Shown in pieces: positions 35,001 through 48,700 of a stretch of 64,000 nt of DNA. How positions within the stretch are numbered: the stretch's first letter is position 1; each line of letters opens with the position of its first letter. Both the position numbers and the translations under genes were made by a program. The stretch lies in NCBI GenBank assembly GCA_916048095.2, contig OU696571.1, positions 11,030,449 to 11,094,448 of the forward strand, in the 5' to 3' direction. The DNA is from Sacculina carcini. Lineage: Eukaryota; Arthropoda; Thecostraca; Sacculinidae. The notes under the pieces are model-generated. The model was not told where the DNA came from. It searched no databases and was given only the letters and a program-made list of their open reading frames with translations.

Positions 35001-38000
35001 TATCAAGACCAAGGGATATGGCGTGATTAGCTGCAGCCAATGATGAGCAACCAGAGCTTGACATCATAAATCATATGAGTGAGTGAGCCAAACCGCACGT
35101 GTCCCATATCATATGAGAATCCTCAGACAAGGAAAAATCGGTGCAGATAACTTACCCTTATAGCATCTAATACCTTTTTTCCTTGATGAGTTTTTCTACG
35201 CTGACGCACTGGCTTTTCTGCATGGCCCCTCGCTCTTTGGAGTGTCGTTTCTTCAGCGTTTCCAGCTCTTTCTGCTGTTTCTTGTTGGTCTTGACAAAAC
35301 CCTTGTCTTGACGTAATGAATCCGTGGTAACGCGCTCAAATTTGGTTGGATCGTCTGGAAAACGCACCAACAGTATTAGGGAAATGTATTGTTGGCAATT
35401 CAAACTTAATGAAATGGAACTAAATGCAATGTATTTAAATGGGACAAGTGATGCGTTTCGTAATTGCGTCAATGTGATGTCGCAATTAACAATACATACA
35501 ACCAATTTTTCATGGTAGTCAGAACCACTGTGTCTATTATACAATCAGCTGATTATATTTAATTTTGCCTTTTAGTGCCCTCCGATTGAAAATGGCACCG
35601 AATGTGATTTACTCGCTGCGATTCGTTTTCCTGCTGCTATGAGAACAGGGGCATAGCTAGGCCATTTACCGCCCGAGGCGGTGCATTTTTGCCGCTCCCG
35701 CCATGATTGCTTAGCGACTGTGCGTTTTAACAAGACAGTAAGGGAATTAGCAAGTTAGATATAGCTGAAATGACGAACCCCTTATAATAATTCATGCTTC
35801 CAGTCAACTAATCGGATATAATTTTTTTAACCAATCTTGCTTTAATTCAGATATTTGAGATTAAAATAGCAAATATGAAATAGTATATTCAGAGTTTCGA
35901 CTCAGATATAACGATAATTCAACGTCTTCAACAGCTCTTATGCCGGCTCCCGCGTCTACCATGCTACGCCCCTGTATGAGAGTAAAAGCGACTGTAAATC
36001 ATCGTAAGATTAGTATTGAAGTGTCATTACGAGTCATACGGTGGTGTGGAAATGTGTGAAACAGTCATTGAATAAATCAATATTTCACCTTTGCGCGTTT
36101 CATCCTTCTTGAGTGTATCCTGGCGCAGAGAGCGTGGACCGTCATTGGTGGTGATTTCTCTGGTGAGTTGAATGTCAGAATCGTCAATGCCCATGGCCTT
36201 CAGCTGGTCGACCCTCTTCTCCTGACTAGAGAGAAATGCTCGTGGATCCGATAGAGCGTCCATAAGATCTGAAACATTCAGACCACAAATATTTCACCCA
36301 ATATGTCCTTCCGGTCATCACAGAGACTGAAACACAGAGCCGTAGCAACGTCCAAGCACACCAGCTGGGAAGGGGTGAGTGTTTAGGGCCCCGTTCCTCA
36401 TACACGGTATTAAATTTATCATAAAGCGGTGATTAAGTCCACATCATAATTCAGACCGAGGAATGCTCGTAACTGCATTTTCCCTAAGCCGGATCTCTAT
36501 TATAATGGCCTTGTATTTATGATGGGGGCCCCAATTATTACCTTCGGGGGACCCCATAAGAGCACGCAACGGTTATACTGAGACAGAAAACATTTTGATA
36601 AGTAAAAGCCTAAACGTCATCAGAACCGTTGAACTGTACATTTTAAACGCGTGTAAACGCAGTCATAGGATATATGCAATATGCAATAAGATATGCAATA
36701 CGGTATGCAATATATTTTCTCAATGAGTTTTTTCATCTCCAGCGCCATGAATTGGTTGAAATAGATGGGAAAATCATCCTGATAATTATTTCAATTTCAA
36801 CAGCATTTACCCACGCTTCAATGAGACTAAAACCTAGCCTAATTTCATCACAATTGCTGAAGTTGGAAAATTTGGTTGAAGACCACTGGTGTAGGTATAT
36901 AACGGAATGACAATGAAAGAGGTTTCATGGATGAATATATTTGAAAAAGGATTCCAGTCCCTTATAAACTGTCCAGGAAAAACACAAATCAACTTAATTC
37001 ACATTAAAGCTTTGATAGATTTGGTTTACTTAACTTATATACACTGTAATTAATAGAATATAATTTCAGCTTTGATACACCATAATTTCCAAGCAGTGGC
37101 GACTCTAGGATTTTTCCAGTGGGGATGAGAGGGGACTAAGGAAAAATATGCGAGGCGTGGCGAAACACGAGGTACTACTAACGAAGAAGTTCATGGTCAG
37201 GGTTTTTGGTGAGGCTTAGGGGGGACTTGTGGAATGATTTCGGAGGGGTTTCATCCCCTCCGAAATCCCCTTGTCGTCGCCAATGTTTCCCAATGAGTCG
37301 CTTTTAAAAATTCATACTACAATCGAACATAGACCATTTTGGACTCCGTGGTGCAGTTGTTAGCAGACCCGCCTCACAAGCGGGGGTCCGTGGTTCGAAA
37401 CCCGGCGGAGCAGAATTTCATTGGGCGAATTCTAAAATCCCACAGCCCCTGTCCACCCAGCAGAAAATGATGGTACCAGATATCAGTCATGAGTTGTGCC
37501 ATGCATTCTGGGGAAGTGGCCCTCTCTAATACGTCTTACGTCCTTGTGGCGCCATAGCGTGGAGAGGGTTGGTTCTGCGATGGCAGCGAGCTGCACGGGG
37601 CACAACTGTGTGTTCATAAGCTTCTGCTTCTTCCCGTGTGGCAGCTGCCACTTAGGCATTTAACCTTAACCTTTAACAACGCGTTGTGTTTCGTCTGCTC
37701 AACCTACCGCCAAGGCCGTCTGGAACGTAGATCTTCAGATCGAAGCGGCAGAAGAGCATGGGTAATGGCATAGGGAAGTTGGCCTCGGTGCGCAGCGAGA
37801 TGTGCCGATATCCCGCCTGCAGACCGTCCAGCGGCAGAATACGCTGGCCCAACAAGCGGCCGTTCTCGTCAAAAACAGCCACACGCAGCAGAGCCAGGTC
37901 CGGCAGCACTACCTGCAGAAACATAAACTCCCTATACATATCCCCTGTTCAACCCTGAGACAGGGGATACAAATAATGCCGCCGTACCCGCTGCGTGTCG

Positions 38001-39730
38001 TGAAAGGCGACAAAAACCGGACTTGCTTTTCATCTTTCTTCGATCCATATTCAAGAGAGAGAGCGATACTCCAGCATGGTTGGATTTCACTTCTTTTTTC
38101 TCACGGGATTTATAAAAAATATATATACAATGTCTACTCAGGAAAGTGTATCACTCCAATATTCTCAAATCTGTCTCGAGTGAATTCCGAGTTTCGTATC
38201 CTAAAATTGCAACGTCTTTCTCACTTTTTCATTGAATTTCGTGCATGTTTAACTATTCGCTCTGCCCGTCTAGAATGCCACTTCAATCGATACACTCATC
38301 AGCTCTATATATAACATACTTTTGTATAAATGCCTGCCTGTGATCAGTGGTGGCGCCAGGATTTTTTCCGTGGGGAACTGAGAGGGGCTCAGAAAAAAGG
38401 TGAGGGTCATGGCGAAACATGAGGAACTACAGTCGAAATGTTTTTGGTTAGGATTTTTGGCAAAATTCAGCCCCTCCAAGGCACTCCTGGAGTCCGTCAT
38501 TCCCTGTGACTAATAGAATATGTGAGCGTGTGTACGCGTGCGTGTTGTGTGTGAGAGTGTGTGCACTAACCTTGCGAAAAACAAAAGGTGTTTCGTTGTA
38601 GACAGGATTGAGACCGTTTGCGGGCACCATTTTTGTACGGAATTCCTTCCGGATAGTATCCGTCGGCAGTCCGTACATGTCCACTTCAACATAGGTACCG
38701 ACTTTCTTGTCCGATAAAAATTGTCCGGCAATCACCTATTAACAGGCGATTTATGCCAAATTTCAACTGTATATTTACATTCAGTGACACCGTCGCTAAT
38801 GCTACTCGCACATGAACAGCGGTAATGGTATACAGTATAGTTTTCAGTATATGCGTATAGTTCTCAGACAAAGGACCACATAATAATATATGTACCGTAC
38901 CGAGGGTCAAACTACCATTTTAGAAGAATTTGTCCGTTTTTCTTAAGTTATTACAGAACACAGTAAATGTTTATACATAGCTAAAAGTATAACGTCAACC
39001 TACTAATCACAATTCAAACGCCCTCTAATCACAGCAAATGTGCCGCAACTGATGTTTTGACAACTTGACGAATGTTATTAGACATGGCGGGCAGGATGGA
39101 ATGGTCTGGCCGTAGTTATATTGTGTCATGCATTTTGGGAGGTAACACTCTCTAATATTTATTCCAACCTCGTGGCGCCATAGCGTGGAGAAGGTCGGTT
39201 CTGCGGTGGCAGCGAGCTGCACGGGACACACCTGTGTGTGCTTCGGCTTCGGCTTCAAAGCTTCGGCTTCTTCCCGTGAAGCAGCTGCCACTTGAAGCCT
39301 TTAACCATTAACCTTTACTGCTGAATTAAATACACCATTTGCTCGATAAATTGAGCTTCGTTCGTAGATGAATGTACCTGCACAGAGCACTGAGCTGCAA
39401 TAACACCGTCGACCGGAGTTTCAGCGAAAGGATCGAAGTACTTGTCTGGTCGTCGCATGAAGTCCGGCTTTAGAAGGTAGCCGCAGTTTCCGTTGTACTC
39501 GAACTTGCCCTGGTTGAGCTGCATCGGCAGGTCGGGGGTCTGAAAGTTGAGCGAAACCATCTGGCAGCCCGTGTTCCAGAACATCTAGCGGAAAACAAAC
39601 ACTCGATGAAATTACTCGAGCTTTATTCAACTCAAAGGTGATTCAAAACCTTTTGTGTGATTGTTGTCGTATGAGTTTGTGACGTCACGCGCGCTTGTGT
39701 CTGTTTGTGTGTGGGTGTGTGTGTGTGTGT

Positions 39731-39771
<41 letters not shown>

Positions 39772-42038
39772 TTTGTAGATGATGGATACATAATTGTAGT
39801 TTGCAGAAGGGAGACACAATTGAGCAATTATCTATGGGTGACTGAGATACAAAACGCTACATCATAAGTACTGACAAGTTCTGGGTTGTACACTAATATG
39901 TTGCTGTCTTAGTTAAGGTTTATGTTGCAGTTTTGTGTTAAATAAACAATCAATTTTCATTTCTATGTTTCAAAAAAAAAATATTGGTGACGATTTAGTG
40001 TATCAAATGTAAAAATATATATTAAAATGTTGAGATCAGTAGAAAACAATATGAATAAACATAAATAAACATTCACAATATTCATCCAATTATTAACTTG
40101 AAATTGATAAGTAATTATTGTTTCTCAATTACTTGTGGCATGTAATTGGATGAGTCCGCCCTGGTGCCTTTCGGGTAGATGCGGCTCATCTGCCTTTTGT
40201 TGTATTGTACAAACTCGATCGATGACGACTTGATTAAGCCAAGTCCAGCAGTTTCCGGAAACGATGACATGTGATAATGAATGTTCTTCTCTGAAATGAC
40301 ACACAGTTGTCTCTTACAAAAGCCACAGCACAAAAATGAGCACCTTTATTAGTACTTGAGGAGAAGCGCAAAATGAGATGTCGAGATATTATTTAAATCC
40401 GTTTTATATTTGAATAAATGGCTTGTGTTTTATGTGTAAAAGTTGGTATTTGTGGTTGATTGTTGTGTTCATGGATTGTAGATATAGGAATAGATAGGCG
40501 TAGATACAGGCATAGATAGGCGTAGATATAGGCATAGATAGGCGTATATATAGGCAAGTGTACTTGCTCTCATTTTTGTTCTAACTTAGACACTACTTTA
40601 CTCCCCTACAACCTTATGTCATTGTGCTAACAGCCAAAGATTCCTCTCTTATATCCTTCCGCATCTTTTTCCTTAAACCCCTCAGCCCCCAGGAAAAAAG
40701 CCTGACTGCCACTGCTCACAACACCAATTGAGAATATAGCAACACCTGATCTAACCCGCACAATACATAATTAACAACCTTTCGCATCGTCGAAGCCCGT
40801 GAATTTGATAGGAAGCGCATAGTTGACCATGCTGGAGAGGTAGGGATGCACCAGAGACGTGGCCCCGGTGTATTGGTAGGAGAGAAAAGCCCTCTCCTCG
40901 GCGGTCAGTGGTCGCTCCACATCATTGTCCTGCGAGCTGGACGGCAGAAGAACCTGATCACAGATTTAAAACAATATTCAATTGAATGTTTTCGATCGAA
41001 TATATTGGTACACGAACATGCAATAAAAAACAAAACAGGTGCAAAGCCCATTTTAAGCGTGCAAGTATAATTTCATTTTAACAATTTCAAATCCACAAAA
41101 CTAAGAAAAATAGCCGAAAAAATACAAACAAAAAGATTAATTGTAATGTTTAATCGACCAAAACGAGGTAGATCATTACAGATAAATGAGCACACAAATT
41201 AATACAAATAAATGGATAATGAGCCGGTAATATGTCAAGTATAAGACATTGAGATAATATGACCAGCAGCCAGACCACTGTATCAAATAAAGGATCGGCA
41301 ACCTAAAATGTTGAAACAACCATATTGGACCAAAAAAACAAAAACAAATATGTCTCGAGCCGCAAAAATATAAAAGCCTTATATAAGTCTTATAATGAAG
41401 GCAGCACATGCTGTATTTGTCAATAATTATCCCACTATCAAAATGACTGAGTTGGCCACACATGCATAATGAGTTTTCATGATTAAATGCATATTTTCCC
41501 TGTTGTGCATCCTGTAGATAATGACGCACCACGTGAATACTCTGTTCTGTGTTCGAGGGTCTTAGGTGTTAGTTGTGTATAACATAGTTGGCTCACTTGG
41601 GTGTGTGTAACATAGTTCAGTGCTTGCGACACTATACTATATTAAAACATAAATATATCTCTTTTCCACATCTGTTTCCATTGTCAAACATTTTTTAAAG
41701 ATCTCGAGGGACCCACTAGGCAGTGCTAAAGAGTCGCGGGTTGCCAACCCCCGCACTAAACTGTAATTGTCCATAGTAAACATATTTCGTGACGAACTTG
41801 AGTCTACGTTTAGAAAGAGGAGCTTTCATGATAGTGGAAATATTATTGGCAATGATCTTATTCCAATATTTGGATGTCTTGATAAATATGCATTGTTTTC
41901 ACCCTTACCTCTTTAAAATATAGTTTTTCTCTTAGGTTCGCTATATTTTGTCTCAAAACAACATTCACAATAGCGCGCTATATCTATATTTATTGTACCC
42001 CTGTATTCACAATATCACACACATACACACAACATTCT

Positions 42039-42112
<74 letters not shown>

Positions 42113-42611
42113 AACGATTCAACTATTATATTTTCATACAGGATAGCGTAAATATGTAATAAATGTCTAGATGAAATGAATATATAAAATTTTTGAAACT
42201 TGGGCAACCAAATATCATAAGAAATCAGCCATATACACGCAGATATATGAAGTAAAGCACGCACACACACACAAACACATACTGAAAACACACAAGCGCA
42301 TGCATGCACGTAGTGGAAAATTATTAGCTTAATTTTCTTAGAATTAATGTCTAAACGCAAATGGTGGTGTGCCGATATGTATAGAAATCTGAATTTTTAA
42401 TTAAATTTTGAGTGAATATGTATTCAAATTTGTCTTCAGCATAGCACCTTTTTTGAAAAGTATATAATATTTAGTGTTTGTTTTTACTAGCATGTGTGAA
42501 TAAGTTTTGTACGATAATTATTAGTAGATGTATTTAGTAGTGGATAAGAGCAAATATGATCTAAAATATATACAACACATAATATAGAATACAAATATAT
42601 ACAAATATATA

Positions 42612-42705
<94 letters not shown>

Positions 42706-45700
42706 CATATAATATATAATACATGACATTTTTGACGACAGTGGCACAAACCTTCATTCAATACAAATAGTATTGGTCGTGTTGATTTCATGTACAAAAC
42801 ATTGTTGCAAGCCGCAAGCTAACCTTATCGGAAGTGGTAGCTGAAGGATCTTCCTTGACGTCATCAACAATAGTCAGTTGGCCTTTGAGAAATAGCTCAA
42901 GTTCTTGTTTCTCAACATCGGGCGGCAGGCGCTTGTTCTTGATGATGATCTTACGCTTGAGCTGCTGCGGAGAAGGCAGAGGAACACCGGGCTCAAGCTG
43001 TAATTGACACCGTAATATTCATAGTATACGCTTATCACAGGCCAGGATAGCTGTATGTCATGTGTTCACTATACATAGTGTATTTTGGTGAATTTAGTAT
43101 AACATGTAAGCATTAGAGCAGGAGTTTTTCTATGGCTTTTGACGGTTCCATGACCCAAGTCGATCGTTAAATATGGTCCCATACGCCATTTACTTGTTAA
43201 AATAAATTATCACCAATCCTATTATTTCCCATTATGTCATCCAGTTCCACAAGTATTCCAATGGTTTGAATTTACTGTATATTTCATATACGGATTACTA
43301 GGAAAAGCACAACCATTCATCAGTCTGATATATATTATTATAAGTAATACAATATTAATAATAAATTATTATAAATTTTCAAATATCAATATAAAATATT
43401 GGCTTATAAACCATTGATAATTCATAGCAGTACCCAGAAATCGCGTGCCTCATCACCGGCATCTGGGTCGCATGCCCCAAGGAGTATGGATAAGTCCGAT
43501 CAAGACTTCCTGCATTAGAGTATGTGTCCGATGAAAGCGTGTGATAAGCATATGTCAACGCGACACTGAGCCTATTAAACGCGTTAAAACTTAAACAAGG
43601 GGTTCTTAACCAGGGGTATCCATACCCCTGGGTGTATGGGAACAAAAGACCGTGGGTATGGTAATCTATTTCTGGGTACTGGTATAAATTATCAACGGTT
43701 TATGAACAATACAATTATCAGTGATTATTTTATTTCCTAGTAATGCGTACCTAGTACAGTAAACTCAAACGATTGAAATGCTCGTTGATCTGGAAGACAT
43801 ACTGACAAATAATAGGATTGGTGATAATTATTTGAACAGTCAAGTAAAGGGGGTGTGGGACCATATTCGACAATCCATCGGGGGTATGCAACCATCAAAG
43901 CTTAAGAATCCCTGTCTTAAACCATAAACTAGTAACGAATAATCGTATACATTAACGACATCGTTACATTCTGTTAAAAAAACTGACAACTGAAATATGT
44001 AATGGTTAACAGTTGACATATATTTTCCTATTTCGAAAATAAGCTTCAACAGATAGGCTTTTAAATAACAAAAATGTGAATAATTTGATTAAGCATGCAA
44101 GAGTTGACCACAATATTTATACTTTCAAATTGTATCATGATTGAGCGACATGTTTACGCAATATATATTGGCTGTGTGTACGCGCGTGTGTGTGTGTGTA
44201 TGTGTATGTGTTTGCGTTTGTGTTTGTGTATTTGTATGTGTGTATGTTCACTTTCCTCAACTCTGTTCCATTCAATATGTGAATCGCAAGGTGATTCTGG
44301 TGAGAAAAATTAGCTTTCTCAACTTAATAACGAACATAGATTGTTCATATTGGTCCATATTTGTTCATAGTTCAATGCACGATGAATAGGGTCATGAATA
44401 TGCAATTATACCCCCGATAATTATACCCCCGATAATTCTGCTGAGTTCAGCTCATTGGGTATATTGTCATCGAAATCAGGATATCAAAGATGTAGCAATA
44501 CACGACAAGTGTGTTTATGCAATTATATGCAGTCTACTTTTCATTGAGGTATATGTGTTGTAATTAACTAGGCATAAAATGGTTAAGGGTCCCATGCAAT
44601 TGACCAACTGAGCTATATTTGAACACTAATGCATGATGGCTGTCATCCCTCCGAGCTTCGACACAAATATATGTCCTTGGGTTGAATGCCGGTGAGAAAT
44701 GGATCACTAAATACAGAAAAACAAAATGATACAAATATTAGGTGCTAATTATATTGTAAACTCACGGGGAAATCAGGTAGAGGTTCCTTGAGAAACAATT
44801 CGCCAAAGATTTCATCGCAATAGCGAGCCATGGCGAGCTGTTGCTTCTTCGAACAGTGGTTCTCAAACGACAGTATCACTGGATACTCAGACGTCACAAA
44901 TGCACAGTCTCGAATGGCAATGATCGCATCCTGAAGCAATTAATTTTCACCAATCAAATCAGCATCAACCACAATAAATAAAAGATAGTAACCGTAAAAC
45001 ATTTGTTTGAACGGCAGACCGTTCTATTTTTAAAACCTTCCCTCGTAGTGTCGTTCAATTAGAGGGTGCCGCTCTATTTTTCCACTAACTGGTCAGAATT
45101 TTAAGAAGATATGGTAAACATGATTGATAACACAACAGGTAACGTATGTATACATATTTAACAAGAGACACAAATACAAGGTGATTATTGGTAAGTATTC
45201 ACAAATTCACTCATAAAAATCAGTCAGACATAGCTATTGCCAAAAGGGAGGAATTCGTCAAAATGCCGTTCAATTAGAGATGTTGTTCAATTAGAAAGGT
45301 TCCACGGTATATTGGAATGTTCGCCGGCGAAATACAGACATTTAGATCAATAAGCATGCTTGAATTTAGCCGACAGACAAACATATTATTAGGCAAAATA
45401 AAAGAAGCATTGCGTATTTGTCCTAGCACACATACTAATGATTCAACAGCAGCAATATATTTTTTTTAAATAACAGAGTAAATAACAAAGTAAATCGGTA
45501 CAAAAAGGTGATACGTAGGGGCTACATGATGTAGCTTATAACACTAGTATTAATAATAATATTATTATTAACAATATTAATAATAAAGTAATACGTAGTG
45601 TCAAATATTTCAGTTAAATGTCGGAATATTGAGTGTGGAAATCTCGACTTGAGGATGGCGTGAAGTTACCTTGAACAAGATGTCAGTGCACATGGCCTTG

Positions 45701-48700
45701 CCGTGGGTGATAATTGGCTCCTCATCCTCGCCTTTCCCGTCCCAACAGTCCAGTTCAACACACCTTGAAAGCAAATAAAATTGATTTTTACTCAGTTGGT
45801 AAAATAGAAATTGAAAACAAACATATTGTGAATTGGTAACAAATGTAGAATAGTCCAATGAAAACATATTCTGAAACAGTTTTCGGTTTAGAATTGTCAT
45901 GACCGACAACTGTTTTAGAATATGTTTACATTTATCAATAACTACAAATATTTTTTAAGCTGATAGTTGATTTGGATTGGACTCCCTTGAATTGGAACTA
46001 AAAACAACAACTGATGAAAACTCCTTTGCCTTCAATACAAAGGAATATGCTGTATGAATTCATACAAATATATGGTGAATTCAATAAATCCAAGTTATTT
46101 ACAGATTTCAATTTTTTAATACTCGCGAGCAATATACACCATCGTTATCAACATATAAAATGCTTGATACAAATACATAAGCTTGCAACAAATAAAAAAG
46201 AAAAAAATTACAAGTTTAATTGTAACAATTTTCAAAGTTGTTTTCAGTTTTGCTAAATTGTCTTGTAAATATCATAGTGGACAAAGCTAAAAACATGGCT
46301 GAGTCTGTCTGGGCTTTTGATTTTTGGTTGTCTGTGAAATTTTTCTCATTTCAAATGTTCACCCGTTTTGGGTATGCTTGGCATTGCGATTACATATCTA
46401 TTTGCCCATAGATTTTATTTGATTGACCAACTTGTTAAAGTGTTGTGTGTACGTGTGTGTATGTGCGTGTATACATGTGTGTATCTGAGTGTGTATATCT
46501 GTGTGTGTATGTGTGTATAGGTATGTATATGTGTATCTGTGTGTGTTTGTGTGTGTGTGGGGGGGGGGGTGTTTGTAGTGTTTATGAATTTCCTTGTGAA
46601 TGATATGACTTTTGTGATTGCGTGTTTGATCTTCTAAATAATATTCTAGTTAGGTTTTTGTATAGCTTTAACTGTGCATGAACCCATATGAGTTATGTTG
46701 GTGAGGGTGGATTTGTTCGTTCAGTTAACTGAAGACTAAGAGAACAATATAAATTTATTCTGCGTTGCAACTGAATTTTCCGGAAGGTAAGTTTATGTTT
46801 CAATTTATTCGAAAAATACGTCAAATTGTGTCTCAAAATTGCATCGTTGAGATGTCTGTTGTCAATTTTATGCTAATAGTGTTGTTATAATGATTGTTTA
46901 TTACTTCCAACTGACGGAAGAATGTGTCAAATTTGACGATTTAAATACTCCTTGCATTGGCATCTTTAACCTCAATTTTCTTGGTTAGTTTTTTATGTGC
47001 CAAGTGCGCAGCGTAGGACTTTGCAATGGTGGATTTAGCCAGCGTAATGTTGACGTAAATAGTTCAGAAGTCATATTGGATTTTATATTGCATTGTCACC
47101 CACCGGCATCCAGCCAAAAGCACCTGGCGGTACATCTCGACAGAGCTCTTGCCTCCAAACTGCCGACCTGACAGGTAGGTGTTGTGAGACGAGTTGATGA
47201 AATAGTGATTGAGAGGTTGACTCATGTCCTGGTAAATGTCGAGACGGTCGAGGAACACAGGTGCATTATCTTCCGACATCAGGTAGCGCGTGAAGCCCTC
47301 ACGAGATAAGCGATCTGTTCAGTGTCATACCCATATCGAGTCATACCAGTGGCGGCGCTAAGGGGGTCTGAATCACCAAAAATGTGCCAAGCCCCCCTAA
47401 TCTACAAAAAATTCTGAAAATCAATATTTCGAGTGTAGTTCCTCATGTTTCGCCAAGTCCCCGCATCTTTTTCCTTAGCCCCCCTACAGCCCGCCCCCCA
47501 CCGGAAAATTATTGGCATCGCTACTGATTTAGGCACGCTCATTAAGACGTTTATTTTAAGTTTTTACAATAATTTGGCCCACGATCAATCATTCGAATGA
47601 AATGAGCCATTTGCTATTCAGCTAGATCGACACGTGTTTGATGCGACGATTGATTTGTTGACGGCTTGACCATGACCTGACCTTGGTTCTTGACTGTCAG
47701 GTCGGGCTCGTAGCAAGCGACCAACTCTCGGGCCCTCTTCTCGTCATAGAACGGGTGCAGAATCTCGTTGAGTCGGGGATCACGTTGACACTCGTTGAGG
47801 AAGTTGATCAACTGGCTCATGTCGATCGTTTCCGCCTTGCCTTTCGTTCTGCAAGCGGAAACACAGTTACTGGATGACTTCATGCTCATTAGTGTCCAAT
47901 CGATATTGTCCATGTGTATGAGTGTTTTGCGGCAAAAATGTTCAGTGAGTAGTCCTAAAAAATATCACCAGCAGATAATCACTTGAAAAAATTAGTATAT
48001 AATTAAATTTGTTTCTCAAAGTTTAGAGAGACCCAAAGGTGTAAGAAAGATGTGAACCGTAAATGCATGCATTTATTGCTGAATGTATTGTAGCAAAGGC
48101 AAGTTAATACTGTCACTGTTAATACTGTCACTGTTAATACTAACACTGTTAATACTGTCACTGTTAATACTGTCACTGTTAATACTGTCACTGTTAATAC
48201 TGTCACTGTTAATACTGTCACTGTTAATACTGTCACTGTTAATACTGTCACCGTTAATACTGTCACTGTTAATACTGTCACTGTTAATACTGTCACTGTC
48301 AATATGTCAATTGTCCTGCAACAGTAAATATAACAAGCATATATAAATCAGTCTGCCCTGTTTGTGCTGTGCTTTGCTGAAAAAGTGTTTTGCGAAACAT
48401 CGTAGCTATATAGATTGTTTATTCCTATCCATACCAACTTGTAACAGAAGTTATACAATTAGAACCAAATTAAGCTGATCTATTGAATGGGCTTTGTTAA
48501 ATTGCCATAAAAATTATCCAACTTTACCAATTGAGACAAACATGGAAAAGTCTTCGATATGCGTTAAGCTTATACCTCTAAAATTAAATTCAGTATCGTT
48601 CAGACGAGCGTGTGATGAGAGATATTGTGGCCAAAAATGTGACAGCCGGTGACGACAATACTCGAGCAAAACTTGTTATTTATTACAACACACAAAAAAC

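Noticed and set aside
48003-48346. Repetitive 87- and 99-residue proteins
   Set aside because: They come from the 15-bp minisatellite in a PLC intron.
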